DNA of 64,000 bases from Symsagittifera roscoffensis (GCF_963678635.1 NC_087063.1:33058599-33122598); one strand, 5' to 3'; positions 11,385 to 22,865 are shown, numbered from the stretch's first letter. The notes: a model not told the origin generated them from the letters alone. Translations and numbers: made by a program.

Positions 11385-11560
11385 GGAATTTAAATTTTAG
11401 ATTTCCAAGCGGAATAAAAACTTTTCAAAATCATCTAGTTTTCTCAAAATTGGTTAAGTTTTATGAAAAAGTGCCAATCATAAATTGCTTTTGAAAATGA
11501 AAGAGCGTTAAGGTCATCTATGTTTTGTTTGGAATTCGAATTAAGGCATTTGTTTCTGTT
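11385..11560 (+). repeat. Dispersed 160-bp repeat, copy 3
   Basis: It contains GATTTCCAAGCGGAATAAAA, CTCAAAATTGGTTAAG, AAAAAGTGCCAATCATAAA and GAAAGAGCGTTAAGGTCATC. It is the best bridge between the copy at 1678 and those at 16865 and 17525. Confidence 0.5.
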
Positions 11561-12323
11561 TCCTTGCATTCATCCGTGTGTTAGCTGAGGGTTTGCCAAA
11601 CTTAAAAACGAGTTTCGAAATTTTTTTCTGAAAGCTTATCATGATGAGGTTATCTTTGGCTCAACGAGTGTGTACCCGCTTTTGTTGGCTTATTTACCAA
11701 TTCATAAGTTTTGTTTCAAACTAACCTTCTGTTGGCAATTGTCTTTTGTATTACCTCAAATAGAGCTTCTTTCGAAATAAAGGAATGAAAATTTTGGTAG
11801 ACCCAGATTTTAATAACTTTTTGCGGACGATTTTGTCCAGTTAGTTCCTCTCGTGTAAGTGTTTTTGCCACATTTTTTTCTGTTGGCTGGATTACTACGC
11901 TATGTTTTTCGTGTATCGAAAGATTCGCCTTTGCGCCTATCAGTGGTTTAAGTCACCATGAACGAAGACTTGATTGTAAATAAATTGAGTTTTCCGTTTA
12001 AATTTGTCATGCTGTTTGTCTTATTCGTGTTTGTTTTTTTCAGAGTATGCTTGAGCGAATTTTTCTGCCACGTCACTTTAGCGAACGGTGAAAATATTGG
12101 CAATAATTATGTTATATGATAAGCTTTATTAGGTCTGACTTCCGTTGCAGGCGGCATTCAATTATACCTGCTATACTTTCAACGTGAAAAATAAATTACT
12201 GAGAAAGACAAACGAATGGGAAAACGAAGAAAAATGTTTTAATTGGGAGTTTTGTTGCTCTAATGAAACCGCATAAACAGATAGTATTAATAATTGAGGT
12301 AGCGTAGAACAGTTCCATCAGCC
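11561..12323. other. Upstream region and presumed 5' UTR of the palmitoyltransferase gene
   Basis: T-rich sequence gives way near 12100 to more mixed composition before the ATG at 12324. No TATA box or initiator was convincing. The transcription start and any 5' non-coding exon cannot be placed. Confidence 0.35.
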
Positions 12324-15300
12324 ATGAACGGACTGAAAACTGTTAGTTTTAATCAAAATAACGGCTGCAGGGATGCTAGTTGCCGTGATCAAAGTTGCCA
12401 AAACCAACAAATTAGCAAGGAAAGCGTGACTACCTTCGATAATTTTGCACCAAGTGGTAATACTAGTAATTACGATTGTGATGTTGTGAGACCGCATTCA
12501 ATAAGCACAACAACTGCAGGAAAATACGAGTGGGAACAGTTTGGCAATGGAGATGTTATGATTAAATGTGCAGATACAGGAAATTCAACGTATCGTAAGC
12601 CATATCCAGTGCAACCAGGTTACGAGAAAATCAAAGCGAAAATGAGCGCGGATGTATTGTATGATAACAAGAATGGAGTTTACGTCCAGAAAGACACAGG
12701 AGTAATTGATAATACACAGTTGTACTTCGTGCTGAGTAATATTGTCCAGTCAATAGACGAGAAGGCTCTGGTACGGTTGCTCGACCAGAATCCCAGTATT
12801 GTCAACACGCTTTACTCGTCGGTAAGCTGTTCGTTGCTCTTTTTTTGCTTCAAAAAAGTAAGTACGAAATGAACAAGCTTCAAGATAAATTACGCATTCT
12901 CAGCCTGAATTTAAAGTCACAACTTAAAGTCCATTAATCTTTTTATTTGCAAGGGATATTACACGCCAATGATTTCAATTTTTTCTCTAAAAAGTATGTT
13001 TCTAAGACAGTTTTCAATCGCTCTCCGTCTATCTTAGTTTTTACTTAAAGTAAAATAGTGTTTTCAATAATTGGTCGACATGTTTTAGAGTAAGAAGAGT
13101 GAAATGAACGTTATCGTCACAGGACTAATAACTTCAAAATTTTTATTTTGATAGGACTTCGTGAACACTACCAGTTTGCTGCACCTGTGTGCAGTGAGAG
13201 GCGTGAAGGAACTCCTGGACACCCTGGTTAGTCGAGGAGCCATTTTGGACATCCGCAACAACAAGAACGAGACCCCACTGCACCTAGCATGCAGAAGGGG
13301 CATTCTGGCCACAGTGAGGTACCTGATAGAGCATGGTGCTGATTTACACGCGGTGGACAATGAAGGAAACTCATGTGCTCATTTTTCAGCCCAGTCTGGA
13401 TCAACACTGGTCATTGAACTTCTATATGAGAGAGGTAGAGGTTTTTTAGCTAAAAGAAACAACGTCTATGATTTTTCATGTGCTAGTTTTGCTGTTAGCT
13501 GGCTCATTGTGGAACAAAGTTACAATTAGTCATCTCTGGTTAGCTTATTGGAGTTTGCTTGCGACAGCTCCGATCTTTCATTTAAATCGAGGTTGTTCAT
13601 ATTATTTCAGGCCTGGATCTGAATGCAAGAAATGCATCGGGAATGAGTGTTGGTCACACGATGGTCACATATGGAATGAATTCGTGTCTGCACTTTGTGC
13701 TGAAGCATCGCAGAATCGACCCGACAGTCAAGGATAACAACGAAGACAATATGCTCGATCACGCTATTCGGTACGCCAGGCTTTAATTGTAAGGGGTCAA
13801 AAAACCGATATTTCAGAAAAACAGGATCCACCCGCTATAAAAGATACCTTATACTTAAACGAATTTCAAAATCTTAAAATAGCGCAGCCATGTTCAATGA
13901 TCGTAATAGTGATTCTGTTTAGAATTGGTGAGGCCAACCAGTGTGCATTGATGTTGGAGTATGTTCCCAGCCTTATAAAGACCATCAAGCCCCTCCCTGA
14001 CATCAACTCACTAGAATCCTTCAAGTCAAAAGCTAGAGTGCAAACAGCCGTCAAAGTAGTCCAGCATGCGCAGAAGCCACAATGGAAACTCAAATCAACT
14101 TATTACCTCCTGGCCTTCCGAAATTTCTTTTCTATTTTTCTCAGTTTTCTGCTAAAATACGCATTCGGCTACAAGGGTGCCTTTTTCGGTATGGCTGTAG
14201 TAGTTATTGACTGCTACAAAACATATCAATCTTCACACAGGCTGAGATTCGATCGGACTCCGAGTCCGTTCTTGGCGGGAGCCTTTCTAGCCGGACTTTT
14301 CTTTACCTCTATTGCTTCTCTGAATTTGACTGGCTTTTCGTTCACGCGGTTAGTTTTTGGGTCTGAAGATGGCATGGATATAGCAACTGCGATGGCGTCA
14401 AATGGAACCTCATGGAGTTTCGTGTGTTATGTGTTGGTGATGATGGTAGTTATGTGGTGGATGTATTTCAAACTAATGTTGAGAGGAGTGAAGGGCGCTA
14501 ATTGTGGGGAACTTTACACTGGGAAAATTTGGGATATTGGTAAGTCTATATGTAAATATTTTCTTATTAGTTACAAATATATTGATAGATTAGTCGCATT
14601 CTATTGCCAAGTGCTTGAACAATAGAGTGAACTAAAAGTTTCTTAAAATTTATCCACCACTTCTCATTTTTTACCATGATAAGCTAACGTTGTACGAAAT
14701 TTGACATGTCTGAAAATTATATGTAGTTCCAAACTCCGATTTATTGACGATGAAGTATATGATGACCTTCTTTGGCGGGTTCTTCTTTGAAATTAGCTGT
14801 GGTAAGCTTCAGAAAGAGTAAGTTTTGTTTTCCAGCCTACGACAAGCCCAAACAGACGAGTCTGTGTCTGCTGTGTTACACAGTGGGTGAGTCTAGACAC
14901 ACTAAGCACTGTCGGCTGTGTGAGTCCTGTGTGAGTGACATGGACCACCACTGTCTCTACATGCTCACATGTGTGGGCAGGCACAACCACAGACTCTTCA
15001 TCCTATTCCTCATCGTCACTGTCCTCTCGCAGGTTAATGCAACTTATCATTCAACTCTACCGTCTATGGTCCACGTTACTCTAAGTTTAATAATCCTGCA
15101 CACTGACTTGTTTCTGGAAGTAAGGGGTAAGCTTATAAAGGGCCACGCTATCTCTCAATTCTGATTGCTGCATATTTTTCTTAACCATTCGTAAAAATAC
15201 TTTCAGCTGTGAAATAAATGATCGATCTGTCTGAAAATATGAACAATCAGATAAAGCACATACAACATAGATGAAAAAAATACGCAACACTTGACAAGAA

Positions 15301-15847
15301 AACTAAGCACAACTGGTTTCTCATTTTTTCGAATGTTCGCTTTTGTTGCGGTTTGCTGATTATATTTTAGAGGGCTTGCGCGCCAAAAAAATTCGATTTT
15401 TTTTTCAACTAAAATTACAATTTTGCTTAAAAAAGCGCTGAAAAGCTTCAACTTCAAAGAGGCGAAAAGTTCTGTGGAAAAGCTCAGTTTTGAGATTGCA
15501 ACCCTTATTTTGTTCAGATTTCCTTCGTTATCTTCGCTCTTCAAACTTTCCATGACCTGATCGTCCCTGCGCTTCAAATTGGAGAGCCGGTAGACTTAGT
15601 GGCCATTCTGCTAAATAACTACTTAATTGTCATGTGTCTCCCACCCAATATCATATCCTGTATCTGGGGTGTGTCATTCATTCAGAATCAGATCTTTAAT
15701 ATATCCAGAGGTCAAACAGCTTACTTCCAGAGCTACATGAACCAGAATTTGCTCGGAACGAAGGATAAAGTGAAGAATGTAAAAGACTTTTTGGCTGGGA
15801 AAAGAGTGTTGTCAACAGGAACGAAGAGCAATTGTACTTACGCGTAA
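12324..15847 (+). CDS. Ankyrin-repeat DHHC palmitoyltransferase, ZDHHC17/ZDHHC13 (HIP14) type
   Basis: Proposed exons are 12324-12821, 13155-13434, 13611-13770, 13923-14539, 14727-14801 (tentative), 14836-15032 and 15518-15847; all junctions are GT-AG and keep frame, giving about 718 residues. Residues 1-140 have no recognised domain. Ankyrin repeats cover about 142-310 (TPLHLACRRG at 206). Four hydrophobic segments follow, then the zinc-binding CRD, with CLLC, HCRLCESC and the catalytic DHHC at 580-583, then two more membrane segments. The family S-acylates cysteines of target proteins at Golgi and vesicle membranes, with the ankyrin domain recruiting substrates. Oddities: the usual (R/K)PxR stretch of the CRD is replaced, residues after DHHC read LYMLTCVG instead of the common PWVxNCVG, and no clear TTxE follows the last membrane segments. 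Exon 5 (75 nt, phase-neutral) and its 34-nt downstream intron are the weakest parts. Skipping exon 5 also keeps the frame. It could be an orthologue of either ZDHHC17 or ZDHHC13. Confidence 0.88.
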
Positions 15848-16138
15848 CATCTTTTTTGTTATTTTGTATTGATATTTTCAGCTTTACCACCCAACCCATG
15901 CCATCTCTTTGGCGTGTTTGAAGCAGCTTTGCACGGATATCTTATATTTACGTGATCTGATTTTAATACTGCGTGACATGGCTACTAAATACCGAAAAAT
16001 AGCAATGATTCAAGCATAGTTTTTAGCCATAACTGTAAGTGTCAACTGAATCATGCTTAAATTAATAGGTTTTTGACGCGAGAGAGCTTTAGATGTTTGA
16101 AGAATGTTCCAACTTTAGTAAGAAAAACAGTTCATGTA

Positions 16139-16144
16139 AATAAA
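16139..16144 (+). terminator. Poly(A) signal AATAAA for the palmitoyltransferase gene
   Basis: The canonical hexamer lies about 290 bp after the stop codon at 15845-15847 and is followed by a T-rich stretch. Its assignment to this gene is inferred from position. Confidence 0.45.
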
Positions 16145-16576
16145 TATTTTTATATATGTTCCAGATTGAGTTTTGAATTAGAGTACGCGTTTGCTTGTTA
16201 CCTTTTAGATATTACATTTCTATTCCTTTGAATTAAAATTTTGAATGCTATCAATTTTTCAATGCTAATAAACGAAAAGTGTTTTCACTTATTAAGATCA
16301 CGTGCCTTTTTTCGAAAAAAAATTCAATAATTCGTTCACCTTCGAACTTATTTTCGCGGCTTGATTATTGGTTTTCTTCAAATTCAAAACAACAATAATG
16401 TTTCCTGTCGCAAATTAAGGCGAATATTATATATATTCCGCTAGTGCAATTCTTGCATCTACAAATAAGTCTGTTTTTTGATGAATTATTCCGCTGAGTT
16501 TAATTATTTTAAAATTATTCCGCTGAGTTTTCTCTATATGTAACTTTTGAGCCATGCATCTAATTGCGGTTTAATA

Positions 16577-16646
16577 GGCTTCGAGGGTTTCAACTGTCGC
16601 TATCCTGTTTAAAAGACAGGCGCATTAAACACTATGCCGAAAAGCC
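16577..16646 (-). other. tRNA-Lys-like segment (degenerate), copy 1
   Basis: Read on the minus strand, GGCTTTT can serve as the 5' acceptor strand, GCAT/ATGC pair as a D stem, and CCTGT/ACAGG form a perfect anticodon stem around loop CTTTTAA, which gives anticodon TTT (Lys). The 3' side closes with GAAGCC. The T arm does not form a standard 5-bp stem and the segment is about two bases short. It is more likely a tRNA pseudogene or tRNA-derived repeat head than a working tRNA. Confidence 0.3.
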
Positions 16647-17234
16647 TCTGTTTTTCTTTGTTTTCTTAATTGTCAAGGAGCCAGGTGAAGACACTTAGTT
16701 AGGCCATGTGGGTTTTTCAGGAAAAATTAAAGTTTGAGAACGCTAAAGTTTTTTTGAATTTTGGTTTTTTGAAATTCAGATCAAATAGAATATAAAAACA
16801 AGGCGAATTACGCTCTCCAATCAGAAAAGTCCAGATGGCGCGGAAAACGTGAATGACTCCAGTTTAGAAAGTGGATTTTACTTTTCAGATTTCAAGCGGA
16901 ATATAAAGTTTAGCGTTTCATCCACTGTTCTCTAGTTGGCTGAGTTTTATGGAGAAATTGACAATCATGAAAGACTTGAAATTGAAAGAGCTGTAAAGTG
17001 ATTTTTTTTGTAACTTGAAAAATCTATCATTTGTTTCGGTTTGTCGGGCTATCTTTTGTCTGCTTTTTTCGTCGGCCAATTTCCGCAGCACGTTGCTCAC
17101 TGATCTAAGGAATTGTCACTTTAAATTAAAAAAAGTTGATTTATTTCTGTAATACTGCGCCGTGCCGTTCAAGAAAATGCAAGAGTTCTCTCGATATGTA
17201 ACTTTTGAGCCATGCATCTAATTGCGGTTTAATA

Positions 17235-17304
17235 GGCTTCGAGGGTTTCAACTGTCGCTATCCTGTTTAAAAGACAGGCGCATTAAACACTATGCCGAAA
17301 AGCC
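17235..17304 (-). other. tRNA-Lys-like segment (degenerate), copy 2
   Basis: It is unchanged relative to the segment at 16577-16646 as far as can be seen by eye, carried in the second half of the 658-bp duplication, with the same anticodon-like TTT loop. Confidence 0.3.
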
Positions 17305-17847
17305 TCTGTTTTTCTTTGTTTTCTTAATTGTCAAGGAGCCAGGTGAAGACACTTAGTTAGGTCATGTGGTTTTTTCAAGAAAAATTAAAGTTTGAGAACG
17401 CTCAAGTTTTTTTGAATTTTGGTTTTTTGAAATTCAGATTAAATAGAATATAAAAACAAGGCGAATTACGCTCTCCAATCAAAAAAAGTCCAGATGGCGC
17501 GGAAAACGTGAATGACTCCAGTTTAGAAAGTGGATTTTATTTTTCAGATTTCAAGCGGAATAGAAAGTTTAGCTTTTCATCCACTTTTCTCTAATTGGCT
17601 GAGTTTTATAGAGAAATTGACAATCATGAAAGACTCTTGAAATTGAAAGAGCTGTAAAGTGATTTTTTTGTAACTTGAAAAATCTATCATTTGTTTCGGT
17701 TTGTCGGGCTATCTTTTGTCTGCTTTTTTCGTCGCCCAATTTCCGCAGCACGTTGCTCACTGATCTAAGGAATTGTCACTTTAAATTAAAAAAAGTTGAT
17801 TTATTTCTGTAATACTGCGCCGTGCCGTTCAAGAAAATGCAAGAAAT

Positions 17848-20800
17848 TTGGCTCAATTTTATTTGTGCGGGTAAATTGGAGACTTTTTTGCGATTTTTTT
17901 TCTCAGTTTAATCTTAGTCAAAAGAAAGCGATGAGTTTCGTCCTGTTTGATACTATCTGAAAATGTAATTTTACTTGTTTGCAATATTTTGAGAAAAACG
18001 TTTTTCGACTAATTATGCAATCGCCTTTGTTTTGAGCTACTTTAACTAGCATGTCAGTTATTTTGTATTGCTGATAATTTGCCGTGTACATCTTTTTCCA
18101 GCTCAATTTTTTAAAAATTCCGCTCCGTCTGCGTCAAAATTCAGTTCTTGACTGCACAATCTATCTGAGTAGTTTGAAAGTAAGAGTTGGAAACTTAAGT
18201 TGAAATCAAATTTTGGTTTTTGTACAAATAAACGATTGTGTTATGCTTTTTTTTTCTGCGGCTATTCACAACTTTGACGATCATTTTTTGCCGAGTTTTA
18301 TCAATTTGTATGTAAATAATCCAAAGCTAAGCTAAAATCTATGTTAAGGATATTAATAAAGGTTTTTTATTTTGTTTTCAGCCATCTGTCCGTTTTTAAA
18401 TCATTACAACTTCATATGAGGCAAGTTATTTCGTCTTATTTATGCTTTAATAGATAAGAAACATTTCAAACTTGTCTTATTGTTCCGAACATTTGAAAAA
18501 TGTGGAGTAACATTCTATTTGGGTGGTACCTGATTTGTCCACGCAAAATCAGGTGCCACAAATAATCCTCGGTATGGGTCGAGTGTTATACCATATAAAA
18601 GCCCTTGATATACCATGAAAAAGCCCGTGATTCGAACGACATTAAAGAAATTTCTTTAAAAATTTTAGTGTTGAGAAAAACCAATTTAAAAATTTTGAGT
18701 TTTAGTCCCATTTCGAGCGAGTCAAGCTACTGCGAGTCATTTTTCGTTTATTAATCTTTTGAAGACAATTAGTTTTTTATGCCTTAATACCGAACTTTTT
18801 ACGCGTTTGTGTAATTCTAAAAAAACAACGCAGAAGAAACGACGCAAATGTGAAGATAACTTTTTTTTGTAGTTTTTTTACGAATCTGGTGGGAAGATTC
18901 TGTGCTCCTTGCCAGCAACCGGCTATCCTTGTTTGTAAAGGTTTTTTGATTAATTAGACCTTTCTAGTTTTAAGTTTTGCTTGTTTGCGCAATGCATGTC
19001 TGTATAAAACGGTCCAATACATAACAATCCTGTTTAAAAAAGTCCGAAAACTCATATCAAAGTCGAAAAGAAGAGTCAAATACAAAACAGTCCCAAAAAT
19101 AGTTCAAATGCAGTCCGAAAGACAGTTCCATTGATCGAAGTGATAACTTTTCCAGAAACTGATGAGAACATTTTCCACGGATTGAAAATTTTTTGGTTCC
19201 AATTAATCCCGATAATAATTGGTAGCTTAGCAGAGAATATATAACTACCTAGATAACATCAGTGTCCAACCATTAAAACTAGTAATCCGCGAAATATACA
19301 AGTTAATAAATTTTTAAAATTGACTTTAATTAATCTTAATCCGGTCAAAAACAGACGTTGCTCACTCAAATTGTTTTATTTGCAAACAATTGGCACACTT
19401 CAATCGAACATTATTCTGTTACTATCAATCGAAATTATTCTTACTAACAAAAACTATTCTTACTAACAAAAATTACGAATTTGACATAGAGCAATGGAGT
19501 TGCCATCAAAGAGTAAAAAATGACCTTACCCGCACCAACAATGCTTTAGAAGGGTAAAACAGCAATTTTGTGAAACTAGTCACCTGCAAGCACTCTTCAT
19601 TTCCAAAAGTCATCGAGAAGTTCAAGGACGAACAAAAAATTTGCCGAAATTTACTAGAAAAAATGTGCATTTGAAACGGTAAAAAGAGTCCATTTGAAAC
19701 GGTAAAATAATGAATGCATACAAGAATTGATTTTCCTTTCCCCTCGTCCAACTTTCTAAGTTTGAGCCCATTTTTTGTACCAGAGATATACCTGTTTCAT
19801 ATTTACCCAAGTTTCATCTTTTTTCGGTTGTTGTTCTCTCATTTTTTTGTTGTTCTCTCATTTTTTTAAAAAACAGTTCGCAAAACAGGATTTTTGTCCC
19901 CTTTGAAACGTTCAAAACTTGGTTCCAGCATTCACATGTTTTGGTGGTCCTCAAATTCAGTAGTCGGTCAAACACATGCCACAAAGTCAGGATATAATCT
20001 AAAAAAATTTCCGATCACTGGGTAACAAGAAACAATTGGACTTTCGATTTCACCTCGAAGCTTTCGAAGGCAGCTACACCTTTGCGAACAGGTAAAACTC
20101 CTAGCCCTTAAATTTTTATTGCATTTTTTTCTGATTTCGTCTTGATAGTCTTCTTGAAAAATTTTCGAATTGTACATTGAGTAGAGGAGCTATGATCCCC
20201 AGTGTGTAGATACTAATTTTAAAAAATTTGTGAGCTGTCATATCTCAAGTTCGCAGTCTGTTACGGCGATCGATTCTAGCATCAGGGTGTTTTGGTAAGA
20301 TTTTTGTCAGAGTTTTTGCACAAAGTTGTAAAAATATTTTCAGTACAAATCTTTGGTTTTTCGACCTAAGACGCACTGCCCTAACTAGCGGAAAGAAAAC
20401 GTTTACCGCTTATTGCAAATAAATCATAAGTTTAATACATAATGAAGGCTTCGATTTCCGGCATCTCCTTATATTTTTTTACCGGACCAGAAGTTATAGG
20501 CCTTCAGTTGCAAAAGTACCCATTTCCTGATGAAAAACCAATGCTTTTCCTTGCCTGTTTTTTTAGCTAATCAGCTGCATTTTCTTATGTTTTGGTAGCG
20601 AAAAATTCTCAAATCTCTTGTATGGCTTCATAAGGTTTACAAGTTTTGATGTTTTGCTCAACTCTCCAAGTTGTTTGCCAAAAATTATCTTTCTTTTTTC
20701 CTTTGGGGAATGAGTATGTTCTGGCTTTCTTGGTAACCGATTTGGAGTTGCCAGTCATTGTAATTCGCCATTTGGATAATTGATTTCCTATTTGAAATAC

Positions 20801-21683
20801 AACCTTTTCCTTAGTTTTGTTCTTTTAGTATTTATTTTGGAAAACGGATCTCTTTAATACCCATCCCCCTAAATTACCTAGTTACGAATTCCCCCTTTAG
20901 AGAACAGTTAAGCATATGTGATTTTAGTAACCAGTAATGAATATCCGCTCCTTTGCAATAGGTTAAATGCCTTAAGCCTCTGAAAAGCTCAACCAGAACG
21001 TATTTACGAATATTCTAGTTAAATTTCTCTTCTATTTCTCCTACATTTGAAATTCACCGATGAAAAACCAATTTAACGTTTCCATAATGTAATAAAATTT
21101 GGCATGGTGAAAAAACTAGCTACTGTGAGCAGATTTGTGTTTCATACTTGCATCGTAACATCACGCGTATAGCTAAACAACATTGTAAAAAACTATAAGA
21201 ATAGAAGTTTTGAAAAGTGGAGGATGTGGTGGAAACGATGCACAAAAAACATAAAACAATTTGGCTTCCTGGCCATAGTTTTTCGAGGTCTCGTCGGCCT
21301 GTTGTGTACTTTTTTGTTTTACTTGGCGAAAAATCTGTGTTTCAAATTCTTGAACTGATAAAATTGTGTGGTTGATACTGAATGGCTAGAATTGACCGAT
21401 CAAGTTAAAGAAACAAGCTCAGGCATTTCGGTACAAGTGTAATTGATGGGCAAGTTAATGGGTAAACGTGCATTTTTCTAATTAATTGCATCGGTGATGT
21501 CTTACGAATAGAATTAGGCAGCACAAATGAGGCAGTTCAGTTTGGTTTAAGAAGGAGTCTTGTCAATGACTGACCGTTGTCTATTGATTTTCTCAAGAGC
21601 TGTATTTGCTATCAATAAGTGAGATGTGGGACTCACTTTTACTTGGTTTTTCCAGTGACCGAATGTGACAGACTAAATTAATT
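17848..21683. other. Intergenic, no gene seen
   Basis: Only domain-less frames under 85 codons occur on either strand. One inverted repeat was seen (18521-18557). The rest looks like unannotated AT-rich intergenic or old repeat sequence. Confidence 0.5.
18521..18557. repeat. Short inverted repeat
   Basis: GTGGTACCTGATTT and AAATCAGGTGCCAC face each other around a short spacer. The right half, CCACGCAAAATCAGGT, also occurs inverted near 40242, which suggests a dispersed element rather than a local terminator. Confidence 0.45.
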
Positions 21684-21890
21684 ACGCTTGCGATTAGCAA
21701 GCGTTATCAAATCGGAATACCAGCTTTTTTTGGGTTAACAACTTGTTCTAATGAATCACTTGAATCAGTTGGTATCTTAGTTTATAATGAATGCAAATTG
21801 CGTAGCGTCTCCGGCACGCTTAGTCTGGAGGTGACGAATATGCCTGGGACAGCATTGGTCTGGGTTGGAATCTGACCAGTACCTATTTTT
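21684..21890 (+). repeat. Composite repeat, copy E7: perfect hairpin plus tRNA-like box
   Basis: Arms ACGCTTGC (21684-21691) and GCAAGCGT (21697-21704) surround GATTA, followed by TATCAAATCGG. About 110 bp later comes a tRNA-like box, CGGCACGCTTAGTCTGGAGG near 21813-21832, with a box B-like GGTTGGAATCTGACC near 21862-21876 and a following T run. The spacing of hairpin and tRNA-like box matches the copies at 2845 and 3859. Confidence 0.6.
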
Positions 21891-22451
21891 TTCAAACGGG
21901 AAATTATATGTTTCAAGACAGCTGGTTGAAATTGTCAGCCTGTTCTTTCTGTTCAGCCTGTCACTCCTGCATGATAAACAGTTCGGATTTTTTGAATGTC
22001 TCTATGATTAATGAAATTATCAAAAAAAGTCATAGATTTTTTTTTTCAAGCTGAGTGCAGCTAATAATTTTTCAGAAGATTATTTAAGATTATCTAGATA
22101 TTTTTTTGAGTTTTGGAGTAATTTATGTATCTATCTTTATAAGATATTTTACACCCCTGGCCTGACGTATATAAGCATCAATTTTGTGATGTAACGAGCG
22201 GTTTTACTTTGATTGATTATGAAAGCCAAATATATTTGTCAAGGGCTTATCAGTCCGCTTCCCAATTTTCATCACCAAACCAAACATTTACTTGTACAAT
22301 TTTGCAGGCGGGGGAGAGGAAGAGCCGTATAATGACTAAATATGTTTATCATTGCTCAATTAGTCCACAACGTATGTTAACTTTTGTAGCAATCGGACAA
22401 CGTGAGCAGAAAAAAATACTTGCAAAAATTGGAAGGCGAGGAAGAAGAAAA
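21891..22451. other. Intergenic, no gene seen
   Basis: An 81-codon frame at 22209-22454 shows no domain, and its end overlaps the following repeat, so it is not called. Confidence 0.4.
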
Positions 22452-22791
22452 TGAGTTGGATCAAGTTAACATCCTCCCCTAAATCTTTTTAGGCGTAGGA
22501 TGTTAACTTGGTCCAAAGAGCACATAAGTTGAAAAAAAATTGCTTCATACTAACAGTATTGTGATTTCAACTCCATTCCATAATTTTTTCACATCGTCAT
22601 GTTTGGCGAGTTGGATCAAGCTGACATCCTCAACCCTAGATAGACCAAGTTAAGTTGTTCCAACCCACCATTTAATTCGCGTTAAATTTGCTAAGCGCTG
22701 CATGTAAAATGCTCGATTCTGATTGGGTGAAAAATTCTAGTTTAGAACCAAGTTAACATCCGAAGATATTGTTAACTTGGTCCGGCGAGTT
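22452..22791. repeat. Short element with repeated inverted terminal motif GGACCAAGTTAACATCC
   Basis: The motif or its complement occurs at about 22454 (GGATCAAGTTAACATCC), 22498 (GGATGTTAACTTGGTCC), 22614, 22651, 22741 (ACCAAGTTAACATCC) and 22767 (TTGTTAACTTGGTCC). The first and last pairs each face each other across a 20-30 bp or shorter loop, so each end forms a hairpin. The interior holds AGCGCT and CTGATTGGGTGAAAAA, echoed in the element at 30470. There is no coding capacity. It could be one 340-bp element or two abutting ones. Confidence 0.6.
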
Positions 22792-22865
22792 AATCGAAAT
22801 GTGGGGTCTTTTTTGTTATACGGCCCAAATCTGTTCAAGTTATTTTAAAAAATGAAATTAAAAAA

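Larger units (their letters stand above)
16532..17847 (+). repeat. 658-bp tandem direct duplication
   Basis: Copy 1 runs from about 16532 to 17189 and copy 2 from 17190 to 17847. The shared landmark TAACTTTTGAGCCATGCATC occurs at 16541 and 17199 (offset 658). The copies differ by scattered single changes and small indels only, so the duplication is recent. Each copy contains one 160-bp dispersed repeat (16865 and 17525) and one tRNA-like segment on the minus strand. Minus-strand frames of about 60 codons (16918-17100 and 17569-17760) are duplicated with it and have no domain. Confidence 0.9.

Noticed and set aside
14772-14835. Start of the DHHC coding part at 14772 as an independent gene
   Set aside because: The frame before 14836 is intron-like, and the exon from 14836 joins in phase to the ankyrin/membrane exons upstream.
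22209-22454. 81-codon + strand frame
   Set aside because: No domain; its end overlaps the short hairpin-ended element.
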